NCBI GenBank assembly: GCA_003553565.1
Contig: PWER01000057.1
Location: 1 to 64,000, forward strand
Origin: Nitriliruptoria bacterium
GTDB lineage: Bacteria > Actinomycetota > Nitriliruptoria > Euzebyales > Egibacteraceae
Direction: 5' to 3'
DNA: 64,000 nucleotides
The translations under genes were made by a program, and so were the position numbers. Below the pieces are notes generated by a model. It had not been told where the DNA came from. It saw only the letters and a list, made by a program, of their open reading frames with translations, and searched no databases. Below are positions 15,904 to 25,539 of this stretch, in pieces; the stretch's first letter is position 1; every line of letters begins with the position of its first letter.

Positions 15904-16068
15904 TCAGACCGTCCACCCTGGCTCGCAGGCCCTGATCGGGCTGCCCCAGCGACGGAGCATGACGGGAGGCTCGTCGCGGGCCACGACACCGATGCGGCCG
16001 GTGTGGGTCAGGAGGTCAGCACGCTGCAGGGCGGCCTGCTTGGCGCAGTCGAGCCGTCCTGATTGCAT
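15904..16068 (-). CDS. Possible 54-residue hypothetical protein
   Basis: A minus-strand frame from ATG 16068 to TGA 15904 with G/C-rich third positions. It includes RLDCAKQAALQRADLLTHTG and a following VARDEPPVMLRRWG. The ribosome binding site is weak. The hydrophilic product matches no family I recognise. It could be a small regulator or antitoxin near the VapBC-like pair, or the remnant of a longer gene; the opposite strand shows nothing coding-like in this interval. Confidence 0.35.
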   Translation of the reverse strand: MQSGRLDCAKQAALQRADLLTHTGRIGVVARDEPPVMLRRWGSPIRACEPGWTV

Positions 16069-16188
16069 GGTGGTGGCCCGCTCACCGGGCTCACCCGCGA
16101 GTCGACAGCGTCAGCGCCGGGCTCGCCGCTGCTGTCGGTTCCTGCCTCTCGGCCCCATGATCGACCCGATGGGCGAGCGCGGTGCCGG

Positions 16189-16614
16189 CTATGAGTCGGG
16201 GTGATCCATCACGTGCCGCATCGAGCAGCGCGGACCCGGCGCTGCGAGAAGACGCCGATCCGCGCTGACGAACGGGATGCCAAGCCGCTCGGCCAACGCG
16301 ATGTACCAGGCGTCGTAGACCGTGAGGTTGGCTCGCAGCTCCCAGACGCGGTCGATGAACGGCTCGAACGGATAGGACCGGATGCGCAGCGTGCGGATGG
16401 CCTCGCGGGCGGCCTCGGCGCGGGCGGCGCCGATCGCCTCGCGGCGACGCAGCGCCCGGACCGCGGACAGCGCCTCGGCACCGAGGATCGCCGGCGCTGG
16501 AAGCAGCGCCACGTCTTGCAGCACGACCCGCGCAGCCTGACCCTCCGGCCCGGCACCAACGAGCGCGTCGACGAGCACCGACGCGTCGAGCACCGCCGGT
16601 GGCGGAGCGCTCAA
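16189..16614 (-). CDS. vapC: PIN-domain toxin, VapC family
   Basis: Probable ribonuclease toxin of a type II toxin-antitoxin pair. The 141-residue PIN domain retains the four acidic residues: Asp10 in LDASVLVD, Glu47 in GAEALSAV, Asp101 in VYDAWYIALAE and Asp119 in VSADRRL. The start is TTG at 16614, overlapping the antitoxin stop as TTGA; the next in-frame start would cut into the first beta-strand just before Asp10. It follows the antitoxin gene directly, as in most vapBC operons. The RNA target cannot be predicted. Confidence 0.88.
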   Translation of the reverse strand: MSAPPPAVLDASVLVDALVGAGPEGQAARVVLQDVALLPAPAILGAEALSAVRALRRREAIGAARAEAAREAIRTLRIRSYPFEPFIDRVWELRANLTVYDAWYIALAERLGIPFVSADRRLLAAPGPRCSMRHVMDHPDS

Positions 16615-16853
16615 CGAGCGGTCCGGTCGTCGCGGACGACGTCGACCGACGACTCGGCCGCGAAGCCCTCGTCGCCCTCGACCCGCAGCCGTTCCTCGAC
16701 CTCGGCGGCCACCTCGGCGGGGCTGCGCAGCGCTGCGCCGCGGATCAGCTCCTCTCGCAGGTACTCCTGCAGGCTCATGCCCGCGGCCGCCGCCCGCTGG
16801 CGGTAGCGGCGGTGCACCTCGTCGGGCACGTCACGAATCTGGATCGTCGGCAT
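16611..16853 (-). CDS. vapB: Ribbon-helix-helix antitoxin, VapB/FitA-like
   Basis: An 80-residue antitoxin whose N-terminus PTIQIRDVPDEVHRRYRQRA and GMSLQEYLREELI form a ribbon-helix-helix DNA-binding fold of the FitA/VapB type. The C-terminal third (EVAAEVEERLRVEGDEGF) is acidic and probably wraps around the PIN toxin. ATG at 16853 was chosen because upstream residues do not fit the fold. It lies upstream of, and overlaps, the toxin gene, so the complex likely represses its own promoter. Confidence 0.85.
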   Translation of the reverse strand: MPTIQIRDVPDEVHRRYRQRAAAAGMSLQEYLREELIRGAALRSPAEVAAEVEERLRVEGDEGFAAESSVDVVRDDRTAR

Positions 16854-16978
16854 CAGCGCTACTCTAGCGCGACAAGCGCGAGTTTGCATGCAGTCCAGCG
16901 CAGCCTCGCCCGTCGACGACGGGCTCGCGCCGAGGTGATGCCTGCCCGCCAGCCTCCGTTCGGCCCGTCTCGAGCTGG

Positions 16979-18793
16979 CTACAGGAGCTGGTCGCGCTGG
17001 TCGACCATCTTCTGGCGCTTGCCCGCGAGGAGGTAGCGGGGCGTGCCCAGCGGCAGCTTCCGCACCACCGTAGGACGCTCCACGCCGACGGCGCGCAGCA
17101 GCGTGTCAGCCCGCTGGGAGACGCTGCCCGACACCCCGAACCAGCCGAGCAGCTGCTTGGCGGTCAGCCCCGAGTACGGCAGCAACCCGTTGGCCTTGGC
17201 CACGATCCACGCGATCGCGGCGGCCGCGGTGTCGACCCGCCCACGGCGACGGAAGATGTCGGGGTCGGCGGCGGCGATGTCGGCAAGCAACCGCCGGCAG
17301 GCGGTGCGCACCTCCACGTCGAGGTGCTCGTCGCACACCCCGTCCAGCAGCGCGAGCACCTCGCCGACGCGGTCGTGGACGTCGTCGGGCACCTGACCCC
17401 AGGCGAACGGCTCATCGGGCAGGGGGTCGGTGTCGAGGTCTGCCAGCGCCTGCTCGGTGCCGACGTCTGCCAGCAGCGAGTCGCGGACGATCTCCTCGTA
17501 GCTGGGAAACAGCCGGTCGAGCTCGTCGGCGTCCACGCCCATGTGGGTCAGCAGCCCGGCCGGACCGTGCAGCTGTGGACTGCGGATCGCCTGCTGATAG
17601 TCGGCCTCGTGCTGGTCGACGGCTGCCAGCGTCTCCTCGGTCAGCGAGGAGCGGATGCCCCGCTCGGCATGGCTGTAGCGGATGAAGCTGCGCAGCAGCG
17701 CGGGTGCGCGGGCCAGGAAGTCGACGTCGGCGATGACCTTGCGGGGCAGCCAGTCGCCGAGCAGCATCTCCACCGCGACCGGGCTCCAGCGCAGCGGGTC
17801 GCCGGGCCCATAGTCGCAGGCGAACCACAGCAGCGAGTCGAGCATCTCCCGGTCGGTGTCGTCATGGCCGCGCCCGAACGGCGAGGCGAAGAACCGCTCG
17901 GTCAGCGCCTCGCGATCGTCCTCGCTCCACTCGGGGCGGACGTACCCCGCGCCGCCCTGCGGCAGGTGGCGGGCGATCCACTCGATCAGCGCGCGCGACG
18001 CCGGCCACGAGTCGGTATCCAGCGGCGGGACGGTGTGGGCGTGACGCTCGATCGCCTCCTCGATGCGCGCTCGGGCGTTGGCAGGGTCGAGCTCGTCGAC
18101 GCTGACGTCGGGATCGTCACCGGAGGCCGTGCGCAGCTGTGCCAGGACGCTCTCGGCGGTGTCATCGGCCACGAAGGCGTCCTTGACCAGCGTGCCGAAG
18201 TTGTGGTCGATGTAGACCACAGCGGTCAGCGGGTGACCGGTCGCCGTTCGCGCGCCCACGAGCACGTTGTCGCCGTCGCCGAGCACGTGCGAGCTCTGCA
18301 CAGCCCGGTCCACGGTCAGCGGCGTGAGCCCGGTGAGCCACTCGGGCAATGGGTCTGCCCGGCGGGCCACCTCGCGCTGCAGCCGACGGGCGGCCAGCTG
18401 GTCGGGCAGCAGCTCCGCCAGTGCTGCCAGCAGCGCGCTGGTCTCGACGACCTCCACCTCGATGAAGGAGCTGAGCAGCTCATGCAGATCCGGTCCGGTG
18501 GCATCCTCGCCACGCAGCTGGGCGAACGGGTCCGCGCTGCGCGGGTCGGCCACTGCGAGCACGGTGCTCGCAGTGGCGAGCAGCGGCAGCGGGTCGGGCT
18601 GCTGCAGCGCGTCACGGACCGCACCGAGGAGGTCGAGCTCGCCACTGGAGCCGTCGTCGGGCCACGGTGCGGGACCAGTTCGCGGGCCGGGTGCTTGGCC
18701 GGGTCCCGGCGGCTGCGCGGCACCAGGCGGCCGCTTTGGAGCCGACGACCGTGATCGCCGATGGGGCTTGCGCTGGCGGCGTTTCTTGGGCAT
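16979..18793 (-). CDS. Large hypothetical protein with DUF6398-like C-terminus
   Basis: A 604-residue soluble protein. The first 45 residues are very basic and Pro-rich (PKKRRQRKPHRRSRSSAPKR), suggesting nucleic-acid contact or a flexible tether. The middle is helical and acidic, with a distinctive LTAVVYIDHNFGTLVKDAFV segment. The C-terminal part (about 475-575: ACRRLLADIAAADPDIFRRR, then AIAWIVAKANGLLPYSGLT) resembles the DUF6398 domain of unknown function, which looks like a DNA-binding helical domain. The ATG at 18793 has GAAGG upstream. It is divergent from the PLD-helicase gene, with 301 bases between the starts. An accessory or defence role is inference from context only. Confidence 0.72.
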   Translation of the reverse strand: MPKKRRQRKPHRRSRSSAPKRPPGAAQPPGPGQAPGPRTGPAPWPDDGSSGELDLLGAVRDALQQPDPLPLLATASTVLAVADPRSADPFAQLRGEDATGPDLHELLSSFIEVEVVETSALLAALAELLPDQLAARRLQREVARRADPLPEWLTGLTPLTVDRAVQSSHVLGDGDNVLVGARTATGHPLTAVVYIDHNFGTLVKDAFVADDTAESVLAQLRTASGDDPDVSVDELDPANARARIEEAIERHAHTVPPLDTDSWPASRALIEWIARHLPQGGAGYVRPEWSEDDREALTERFFASPFGRGHDDTDREMLDSLLWFACDYGPGDPLRWSPVAVEMLLGDWLPRKVIADVDFLARAPALLRSFIRYSHAERGIRSSLTEETLAAVDQHEADYQQAIRSPQLHGPAGLLTHMGVDADELDRLFPSYEEIVRDSLLADVGTEQALADLDTDPLPDEPFAWGQVPDDVHDRVGEVLALLDGVCDEHLDVEVRTACRRLLADIAAADPDIFRRRGRVDTAAAAIAWIVAKANGLLPYSGLTAKQLLGWFGVSGSVSQRADTLLRAVGVERPTVVRKLPLGTPRYLLAGKRQKMVDQRDQLL

Positions 18794-19094
18794 GGCGGCC
18801 CTTCGCGCTCGGCGGAGGCGATGCAGCACAGGCGACGCCGCGCGCCAGGGTGGCGCAGGCCGGCCCCGTGCAATGCAGCAGCATAACGGCGCCGCGGGCG
18901 CTTCCGACTGACGCCGCGGCGACGTGGGGCACGTCCCGGGTGCCGGCTGTAGACCTTTGCGCAGCCCATCAAACAGGAAGGCCGGCGCGGGGGCGTGCTG
19001 CGCCTTGACGCCGCTGGGCCCTGCATGCGTGGCGATGAGCGCTTGCGAAGATCGATTATGTCGGAGAGTCTGCTCGAAACGTCATGGGTGGATA
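18794..19094. other. Divergent promoter region between the DUF6398-like and helicase genes
   Basis: 301 bases that separate two outward-facing genes and so must carry both promoters. The half nearest the helicase is less GC-rich than surrounding sequence (for example 19050-19095). No clear operator palindrome or RNA gene was found. Confidence 0.4.
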
Positions 19095-22000
19095 ATGGTT
19101 GAAGAGAGCCTGCCCCGCGGGCTGTACGAGGAGCTGATCGGGAGCACCCTCGAGGGACGCCTGGAGGTCGAGGAGCGCCGTGGGGCGCAGGTTGACCGTG
19201 CCCGGCTTGACGTAGAGGAGGCTGACGGGCGAGTTGCCGCCTACCTTGCGCGGCTGCTGGGACACGTCATCGCCATCGCTCCGGCCGAGGCGCGCCTCAA
19301 GACAGCCAAGCAGCTCGTCGCCGACGTCGTCGACGCCGCCCGGCGCCACATCGACGAGCCGGACGCGCTCGAACCGCTTGCGGACGAACTGAACGTGCTG
19401 CTCTCCGTCTCCGACCCGACCGCGTTCGACGAGCCGCCATCGCGCCCGCATGTGCCGCTGGCCGACCACGACCTGCTGGTCATGGGGCGTGGCGAGCCTG
19501 CGGTGGGTGCCGAGATCCGCCGCGAACTCGAGAGCGCTGACCAGGTCGACCTGCTGTGCGCGTTCATCACCTGGCCGGGCTTTCGGGTCCTGGCCGAGCC
19601 GTTGACCCAACTCGTCCAGCGCGGTGGGCGCTTCCGGGTGATCACCACTACGTATATGGGTGCCACGGAGCGGCGCGCCCTCGACGAGCTCGACCGCCTC
19701 GGCGGCGAGATCAAGGTGAGCTACGACACCGACACCACACGGCTGCACGCCAAGGCGTGGCTGTTCCACCGACAGACCGGTTTCTCGACCGGCTACGTCG
19801 GCTCCTCCAACTTGTCGCGCACCGCGATGCTCGACGGTCTGGAGTGGAACGTGCGCCTGTCGGGCCACCGTGACCCGGCCTTGTTGGAGAAGTTCGGCGC
19901 GACATTCGACGCCTACTGGCACAGCGACCAGTTCGAGGACTACGACCCCGACCGCGACGGCGAACGGTTTACGATCGCCACCAATCACGCTGCCGGTCGC
20001 CGCGCGGACGTGGACCTCTCCGGGCTCGAGCTACGCCCATGGCCCTACCAGCAGGAGATTCTCGAAGCGCTCGACGTGGAGCGAACCCGGCACGGGCGAA
20101 CCCGCAACCTCGTCGTAGCCGCCACTGGCACCGGCAAGACCGTCGTGGCCGCTCTCGACTACAAGCGGCTGCGCCAGCAGCACGGCGAGCTGTCGCTGCT
20201 CTTCGTCGCTCACCGCCGAGAGATCCTCGAGCAGAGCCGCCGCACGTTCGCCGAGGCGCTGCAGGACGCCGCCTTCGGTGAGTTGCTCGTCGCTGGCGAA
20301 CAGCCGCGGCGCGGCGCGCACGTGTTCGCCTCCGTCCAGTCGCTGCACATCAGTCGACTGCGACAGATCGACCCGGAGGCCTTCGATGTGGTGATCGTTG
20401 ATGAGTTCCACCACGCCGAGGCGCCGACCTACCGAGCGCTGCTGGAATACCTGAAGCCACGGTGGCTGCTCGGGCTCACCGCGACGCCCGAACGGGCTGA
20501 CGGCGAGTCGGTGCTGCACTGGTTCGACGATCACATCGCTTTCGAGATGCGCCTGTGGGATGCGCTCGACCAACAACTGCTGTGTCCGTTCCAATACTTT
20601 GGCGTGTCTGACGGCGTCGACCTCAGCGGTCTCGAGTGGCGGCGTGGCGGCTACGACATCACCGCGCTTGAGCGCGTGTACAGCGGCAACGACGCGCGGG
20701 CGGCGAAGGTGCTCCGAGCGCTCCGCCACATCGTGACCGACCCGCACGAGATGCGCGCGCTCGGCTTCTGCGTCTCGGTGGCCCACGCCACCTACATGGC
20801 GCGGGTGTTCACCGAGGCCGGCATCCCATCGGTGGCGATCACCGGTCAAACACCCCGCGATGAGCGCGACGAGGCCCTGCGCGATCTACGCGAGCAGCGC
20901 GTGAACGTCGTGTTCACCGTCGACCTGTTCAACGAGGGCGTCGACGTTCCCGAGGCCGACACGATCCTCCTGCTGCGACCCACCGAGTCGGCCGCGGTGT
21001 TCCTGCAGCAAATCGGTCGAGGGCTGCGGCACTCGCCTGACAAGCGCGTGTGCACCGTGCTTGATTTCATCGGTCAGCAGCACCGCTCATTCCGTTTCGA
21101 CCTGCGCTACCGGGCACTCCTCGGCGGCTCGCGCTCCCGCATCCGCCAGGAGGTCGCCGATGACTTCCCGTTCCTACCGGCTGGCTGCCACCTCGAGCTG
21201 GACGCCGTCGCCAAAGACGTTGTGCTGCGCAACGTGCGCGACTCCTTGCAGACCACCAGACGCACGCTCGCGCCCGAACTGGCTGAGCTCGCCCGCGAGC
21301 ATGGCGACGTCGACCTCGTTGCGTTCTGTGATGCTGCCGGCATCGAGCTCGGTGAGGTGTGGAAGGGATCGGTGGGTGGTTGGTCGGCGTTGCGCCGCGC
21401 CGCCGGTCTTGCCGCCCCACCCGAGGGGCCGGAGGAACGCCGACTCGCTCGTCGCGTGCCGGCGCTGTTGCACCTCGACGATCCTGAGCGCCTGGCCCTG
21501 CTCGCGGACCTGGACGGCCCGGTGCCGCCCGGGGCATTTGCGGCCTCCGACGAGCGTCGGCGCAGGCTTCTGATGATGCTGCACACGGCCTTGTGGACTG
21601 GTTCGGAGCTGCCGTCGAGTTGGCAGGAGAGCCTCGAGCGCGTGACGGCTAACCCAGGGCTACTCGCTGACCTACAGCAGGTCGCAGCAGCGCGTGCCGA
21701 CCGCGCCGAGCGTCTGACTCACCCCTCGCATATCGATCCGGCCATCCCGCTGCACGAGCACGCGACCTACAACCGCGATGAGATCCTCGCGGCCTTCGGT
21801 TCGGTGGAGCCCCACAAGAACCCGAGCCTGCAGACCGGTGTGTGGTATCACGAGCCCACCGACACAGACGTGCTGCTGGTAACGCTGCGCAAGTCAGAGC
21901 GCGACTACTCGCCGACCACGCTGTACAACGACTACGCCATCTCTCCGGAGTTGTTTCACTGGGAGTCGCAATCGCGGACGTCGCAGACCTCAGAGCAAGG

Positions 22001-22217
22001 ACGGCGCTATATCGCGACCAACGAACGTCGTGGCCACGTGCTCTTGTTCGTGCGAGAGCACAAGAGCACCAGCGACGGTCGCGCGCTTCCGTACCTGTTC
22101 CTCGGCCGCTGCAAGCTGGTCGAAGCACGCGGCGAGCGGCCCATCGCGATCACGTGGCGGCTTGAGCGTCCCATGCCGCGGGCCTTCTTCCAGCGAGCGA
22201 AGGCGGCGGCGAGCTGA
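19095..22217 (+). CDS. PLD-like nuclease/SF2 helicase fusion with DUF3427
   Basis: A 1040-residue multidomain protein. Residues about 140-310 form a phospholipase-D-type nuclease domain with HAKAWLF and GSSNLSR. The SF2 helicase core has Walker A TGTGKT near 346, motif II DEFHH near 435, motif III TATPER near 462 and motif VI QQIGRGLRHS near 637. The last 330 residues match the DUF3427 layout (NPSLQTGVWYHE, YNDYAISPELFHWESQS, VLLFVREHK). Only one HxK motif is seen, so nuclease activity would need dimerisation or may be absent. Fusions like this are widespread in accessory regions and are suspected DNA-processing or anti-phage proteins; that role is inference. ATG 19095 was chosen because the residues before it are not protein-like. 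Third positions are somewhat less GC-rich than in neighbouring housekeeping genes. Confidence 0.9.
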   Translation: MVEESLPRGLYEELIGSTLEGRLEVEERRGAQVDRARLDVEEADGRVAAYLARLLGHVIAIAPAEARLKTAKQLVADVVDAARRHIDEPDALEPLADELNVLLSVSDPTAFDEPPSRPHVPLADHDLLVMGRGEPAVGAEIRRELESADQVDLLCAFITWPGFRVLAEPLTQLVQRGGRFRVITTTYMGATERRALDELDRLGGEIKVSYDTDTTRLHAKAWLFHRQTGFSTGYVGSSNLSRTAMLDGLEWNVRLSGHRDPALLEKFGATFDAYWHSDQFEDYDPDRDGERFTIATNHAAGRRADVDLSGLELRPWPYQQEILEALDVERTRHGRTRNLVVAATGTGKTVVAALDYKRLRQQHGELSLLFVAHRREILEQSRRTFAEALQDAAFGELLVAGEQPRRGAHVFASVQSLHISRLRQIDPEAFDVVIVDEFHHAEAPTYRALLEYLKPRWLLGLTATPERADGESVLHWFDDHIAFEMRLWDALDQQLLCPFQYFGVSDGVDLSGLEWRRGGYDITALERVYSGNDARAAKVLRALRHIVTDPHEMRALGFCVSVAHATYMARVFTEAGIPSVAITGQTPRDERDEALRDLREQRVNVVFTVDLFNEGVDVPEADTILLLRPTESAAVFLQQIGRGLRHSPDKRVCTVLDFIGQQHRSFRFDLRYRALLGGSRSRIRQEVADDFPFLPAGCHLELDAVAKDVVLRNVRDSLQTTRRTLAPELAELAREHGDVDLVAFCDAAGIELGEVWKGSVGGWSALRRAAGLAAPPEGPEERRLARRVPALLHLDDPERLALLADLDGPVPPGAFAASDERRRRLLMMLHTALWTGSELPSSWQESLERVTANPGLLADLQQVAAARADRAERLTHPSHIDPAIPLHEHATYNRDEILAAFGSVEPHKNPSLQTGVWYHEPTDTDVLLVTLRKSERDYSPTTLYNDYAISPELFHWESQSRTSQTSEQGRRYIATNERRGHVLLFVREHKSTSDGRALPYLFLGRCKLVEARGERPIAITWRLERPMPRAFFQRAKAAAS

Positions 22218-22267
22218 TGGGAGGTGGGCTGCAATGAAGCCTGCGGTGTTACCTGGACGCTGCTCGC

Positions 22268-23971
22268 TCATGACCTGCCGGCGAGGCGCTCGGCGAGCTC
22301 GCTGAACCCGTAGGTGGCCACCACCTCGGGATCACCGACGACCACGAGCTTGGACCGCGCCCGCGTCGCCCCGACGTAGGCGGTGCGAGCGGCTTCGGCG
22401 GCGTGGTCGGCCTTGTCGGGGCGCAGGTCGAGAGCCAGCACCACCGCCGGTCGCTCCCGCCCCTTGAAGGTCGCGCAGTTGGTCTCGACGAGCTCGCCGG
22501 CGGCGTCGGCGGCCGCGACCGCAGGCGCGTTACCGCGGTGCGGGTTGGCGAACAGGTGCAGCAGGGCGAGGTCGGCGTCGGTCAGCCGGTCGTCGCGGCG
22601 CAGCCGGTCGACCTCGGAGCGCGCAACGCGGGCGACCGCTTCGGACCCGGCCGCCACGTAGCGCACCGGTGGACCGTCGCCAGCGACGTGCTCGACCGCT
22701 GCGGGGGCGCCCGCCAGCGGTTCGGTGAGCACCGCGGCCGCCTCGGCGACCTGGCGGGTGGAGCGGAAGCTCTCGGCCAAGGTGTGGGTGTGGTCGCACA
22801 GCTCGGCGATCGGCGCGCCGGCACCGAACAGGTCCTGCTCGGTGTGCGCGAACGCCACGAGCCGCCCGCCCTGCTCGAGCACGCCGGCCAGCGCCAGCGC
22901 CCAGTCGTCGGTGAGGTCCTGGGCCTCGTCGATGACGACCGCGTCGAACGCGCCGCCTGCCAGCTCGGGCGTGAGCCGATCGGGCATGACCTCGTGGAAC
23001 AGCTCGTGGGTGGGCACCTCGGGCCACGGCTCGTCGCTGGCGCGGGTGACCAGTGAGGGTGCGTTGCCGACCACCACACGCCCGTCGAGCTGCTCGGACA
23101 CGGCCTCGGCCATAGGGCTGCCCATCGCCGCCAGACGGCTCGTCAGCTGCGTGGCGAGCCACGCGCCCAGCACCCTGTTCCAGCACACCAGCAGCGTGCG
23201 GTCGCCGCTGGCTGCTCGGGCCGCGGCCGCCTCGATCGCCAGCACCGTCTTGCCGGTGCCTGCCGCGCCGGCCACCAGCACGCGACGGTGATGGGCGAAG
23301 GCGTGCAGCGCGTCGCGGTGGCTCTCGGTGCGCGCCAACACCTCCCGCTCGTGGACCTCGATGCCAGCGGCCGCGCTCGGACGGGCCTGCACGGCACGGC
23401 CGCGCAGCACCGTCACGATGCGCTGGGTGCCCGCCTCCCCGGGTGGCACCTCGCCGATGCCACGCGCGTGGCAGGCCTGCGCGAAGCGCCGGGCGAGCTG
23501 GTCGGCGGCCAGCGCATCCCACAGCTTCGTCTCCGGCAGGTAGGCCCCACCGGGCGCGTCGGTGCGTGCCTCGGGCAGCGCGACCTGCCAGCCGACTGCG
23601 ACCGAGCCGTCCACGATCTGGTGGCTGGCCAGCGCTCGGCGCACGAACGACGCGGCGCGCTGCGCCTGCTCGACCGGGTCACGCACCTCGCGGCGGCGGC
23701 CACCGTCGAGTTGGCGCCACCACCGGTGATGGTGTGCGTCGTAGGACACGGCCCCGCCCTTGACCTCTACCACGAGCACGCCCCACTCGGGGTCGACCAG
23801 CACGAGGTCCGCCTCGGCGTCGCGCTGGCCGTCGGACAGGTCGGTGAGGTGGACACCGGGCAGCACTCGCACCCGCTCGGGCAGCTGGTCGACTGCCCAG
23901 CGCCACAGCGCCCGCTCGGCGGGCGAGGCGTCGGCTGGCCAGACCGGGTCGGGGGGCACCGAGGTCGCCAT
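22268..23971 (-). CDS. NERD-domain nuclease/UvrD-like helicase
   Basis: A 567-residue protein. An N-terminal NERD nuclease-related domain (about 20-130) has DAEADLVLVD followed by VVEVKGG, the D...ExK core of restriction-like nucleases. It is followed by an SF1 helicase of UvrD/DNA2 type: Walker A GAAGTGKTV near 236, Walker B VVIDEAQDLT near 344, motif IV-like ESFRSTRQV and motif VI YVGATRARSK near 533. It is shorter than UvrD and lacks large 1B/2B insertions. The ATG is at 23971. It converges on the PLD-helicase gene, with 50 bases between the stops. The two DNA-processing proteins side by side suggest a shared accessory or defence function, not proven. Confidence 0.88.
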   Translation of the reverse strand: MATSVPPDPVWPADASPAERALWRWAVDQLPERVRVLPGVHLTDLSDGQRDAEADLVLVDPEWGVLVVEVKGGAVSYDAHHHRWWRQLDGGRRREVRDPVEQAQRAASFVRRALASHQIVDGSVAVGWQVALPEARTDAPGGAYLPETKLWDALAADQLARRFAQACHARGIGEVPPGEAGTQRIVTVLRGRAVQARPSAAAGIEVHEREVLARTESHRDALHAFAHHRRVLVAGAAGTGKTVLAIEAAAARAASGDRTLLVCWNRVLGAWLATQLTSRLAAMGSPMAEAVSEQLDGRVVVGNAPSLVTRASDEPWPEVPTHELFHEVMPDRLTPELAGGAFDAVVIDEAQDLTDDWALALAGVLEQGGRLVAFAHTEQDLFGAGAPIAELCDHTHTLAESFRSTRQVAEAAAVLTEPLAGAPAAVEHVAGDGPPVRYVAAGSEAVARVARSEVDRLRRDDRLTDADLALLHLFANPHRGNAPAVAAADAAGELVETNCATFKGRERPAVVLALDLRPDKADHAAEAARTAYVGATRARSKLVVVGDPEVVATYGFSELAERLAGRS

Positions 23972-24276
23972 CGGATCACCTGAGGCCAGGCGGCACGGTG
24001 GTCGCTCGCGGCGCGCATGTCACCACATGACGCACGGTCGCTGCCACCCGGCGTCGGTGGGTCCCACCGCTCCCGGTGGTGGTGTCGTCGGTGAGCGCGA
24101 CGATGCGCACGCTGCCATCGACCACGCTCACCGATGGCTCGCATGGTCAGCGCGGACCGCCTCGACCGCGTCGTCCACTGGGACGCGACGCCGATGGTGC
24201 GCTCCCGTGGTCGAGCACCTCCTCGAGCGGCGGGGCCGCCGCTCGTTCGAGGAAGTGCAGCGGCTCTCCCCTGACC
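23972..24276. other. Intergenic region with decayed coding traces
   Basis: 305 bases between the NERD helicase start and the transporter remnant. Plus-strand coding traces from 24143 are listed separately. Otherwise I see no RNA gene or terminator; the NERD helicase promoter (minus) should lie at 23972-24050. Confidence 0.4.
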
Positions 24277-24310
24277 TCACGCTGCCTCGGACAGGTGATG
24301 TGCAGGCACG
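24143..24310 (+). pseudogene. Frameshifted coding remnant of unknown family
   Basis: From ATG 24143 the frame encodes VSADRLDRVVHWDATPMVRS, after which protein-like sequence continues in another frame from GTG 24207 (VVEHLLERRGRRSFEEVQRL). Neither frame alone gives a sensible protein. The pattern is that of a small gene broken by an indel near 24200. It overlaps the far 3' end of the decayed transporter on the other strand. The family is not recognised. Confidence 0.3.
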
Positions 24311-25080
24311 ATGCAGAGCCCAAGGGGGTCCTCGGGGCTCTGTCGGCCGCACCGGGGTCGACCGTCAGGATCAGGCGGTTTCGTCGGCTTCCCGGAACGT
24401 CTCCGAGCCGGCGTCGAGGAGCGCGGCGTCGAGCTGCTCGCGGCGGTCGACGTGCGAGGGGGCACCAGCGCCGAGGCGCCGACCAGGACGAGCATCACCG
24501 CCAACGGCCCGCGCAGCCCGTAGCGGTTGGCGATCCCGCCGCCGAGCACACCCACCGCGGCGCCGGCGATGCCCAGCACTGCCCACATCGCCGGACCGAT
24601 CCCGCTGGCCAGCCCAGCGTCCTCGGCGGTGTCGGGCGCGTAGGCGAAGTAGGCGCCTGACGTGATCGACACCCCGAGTGCGACGACGAGCAGCCGCACC
24701 GATCGGGCGTTGAGGAACCATCCGGGCGGCAGCCGCCCGCGGGCGGCGATCGGACCCGCCGGGACTGGTGCCAGCACCCTCCAGGTCGTCACAGCCGCCA
24801 CCAGCCCGACCACCGCGAACCCCAGCCAGACGAGCCGCCAGCTCTCGCCGCCTGCCAGCACAAGCGCGCTGGCGACCATCAGGCCCCCCGGCGAGCCAGC
24901 GTTGACCAGCGCCAGGGCGCGACGGCTGCCAGCCGCCGGGACCTGGTTCGCGACCGCATCCGAGAACGGTGCCCACACCCCACCGGCGCTCGTGCCCGCC
25001 AGGGCGACCCCCACAGCCAGCAGCACCGGACCCGGCGCCGAGGCGGTCCGGGCCGCTCCCAGCGCCAGCAGACCCCCCGG
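24277..25080 (-). pseudogene. Truncated MFS transporter remnant
   Basis: Minus-strand sequence encodes major-facilitator helices: LLAVGVALAGTSAGGVWAPF, GESWRLVWLGFAVVGLVAAV and WAVLGIAGAAVGVLGGGIAN. The usual first two to three helices are missing: an in-frame TAG lies upstream at about 25094-25092, before any proper start. After about 24480 the hydrophobic pattern stops and the frame continues as Ser/Pro/Arg-rich sequence, implying a frameshift or truncation. Only about six of twelve helices remain. It is best read as a dead gene in a decaying stretch beside the tRNA. Confidence 0.65.
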
Positions 25081-25539
25081 ACGGCCTGGTCGAGGCTACA
25101 GCGATCCTTTCGCACAGTCCGCGGTGCGACACGACCCCGTCGTCGTCCCCACCGCGGGCGCTCACGAACGCGCCCAAGCACTCTGGGGCACCAGAGGTCC
25201 TCCGGCGCGCAGCCCGCACCGGCGCCCGCACACGGCACCCCGTGCTAGGAAGTGGCAAGGGCGACGTCGGCGACCACGTCCCCTGGCATCCGACCGCGAT
25301 CCGAGGCGACCGCTGCGGTCCGCACGGTCGAGCACAGGCCAACAGCCCCGGATGCCGCACCGCCGGCACCGGGACCCACCCCCGTGGCTGCAGGGCACGG
25401 AGCTGGGCCCTGGCGGGCGGTGGCCCTGAGGGCGCTGGCACGACGCCAGCAGGGCAGGCGACCCGTGTTCGGCAGATCCGCGGCGAGGATGACGTGAGCG
25501 GCGGTGGGCTCGTGCTCCTGCGAACTGCTCGAGAGCCCC
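25081..25539. other. Intergenic region between transporter remnant and tRNA-Gly
   Basis: About 460 bases with no gene I can support. Open frames on both strands have erratic codon use. I saw no integrase fragment, insertion-sequence end or second copy of the tRNA 3' end here. Confidence 0.4.
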
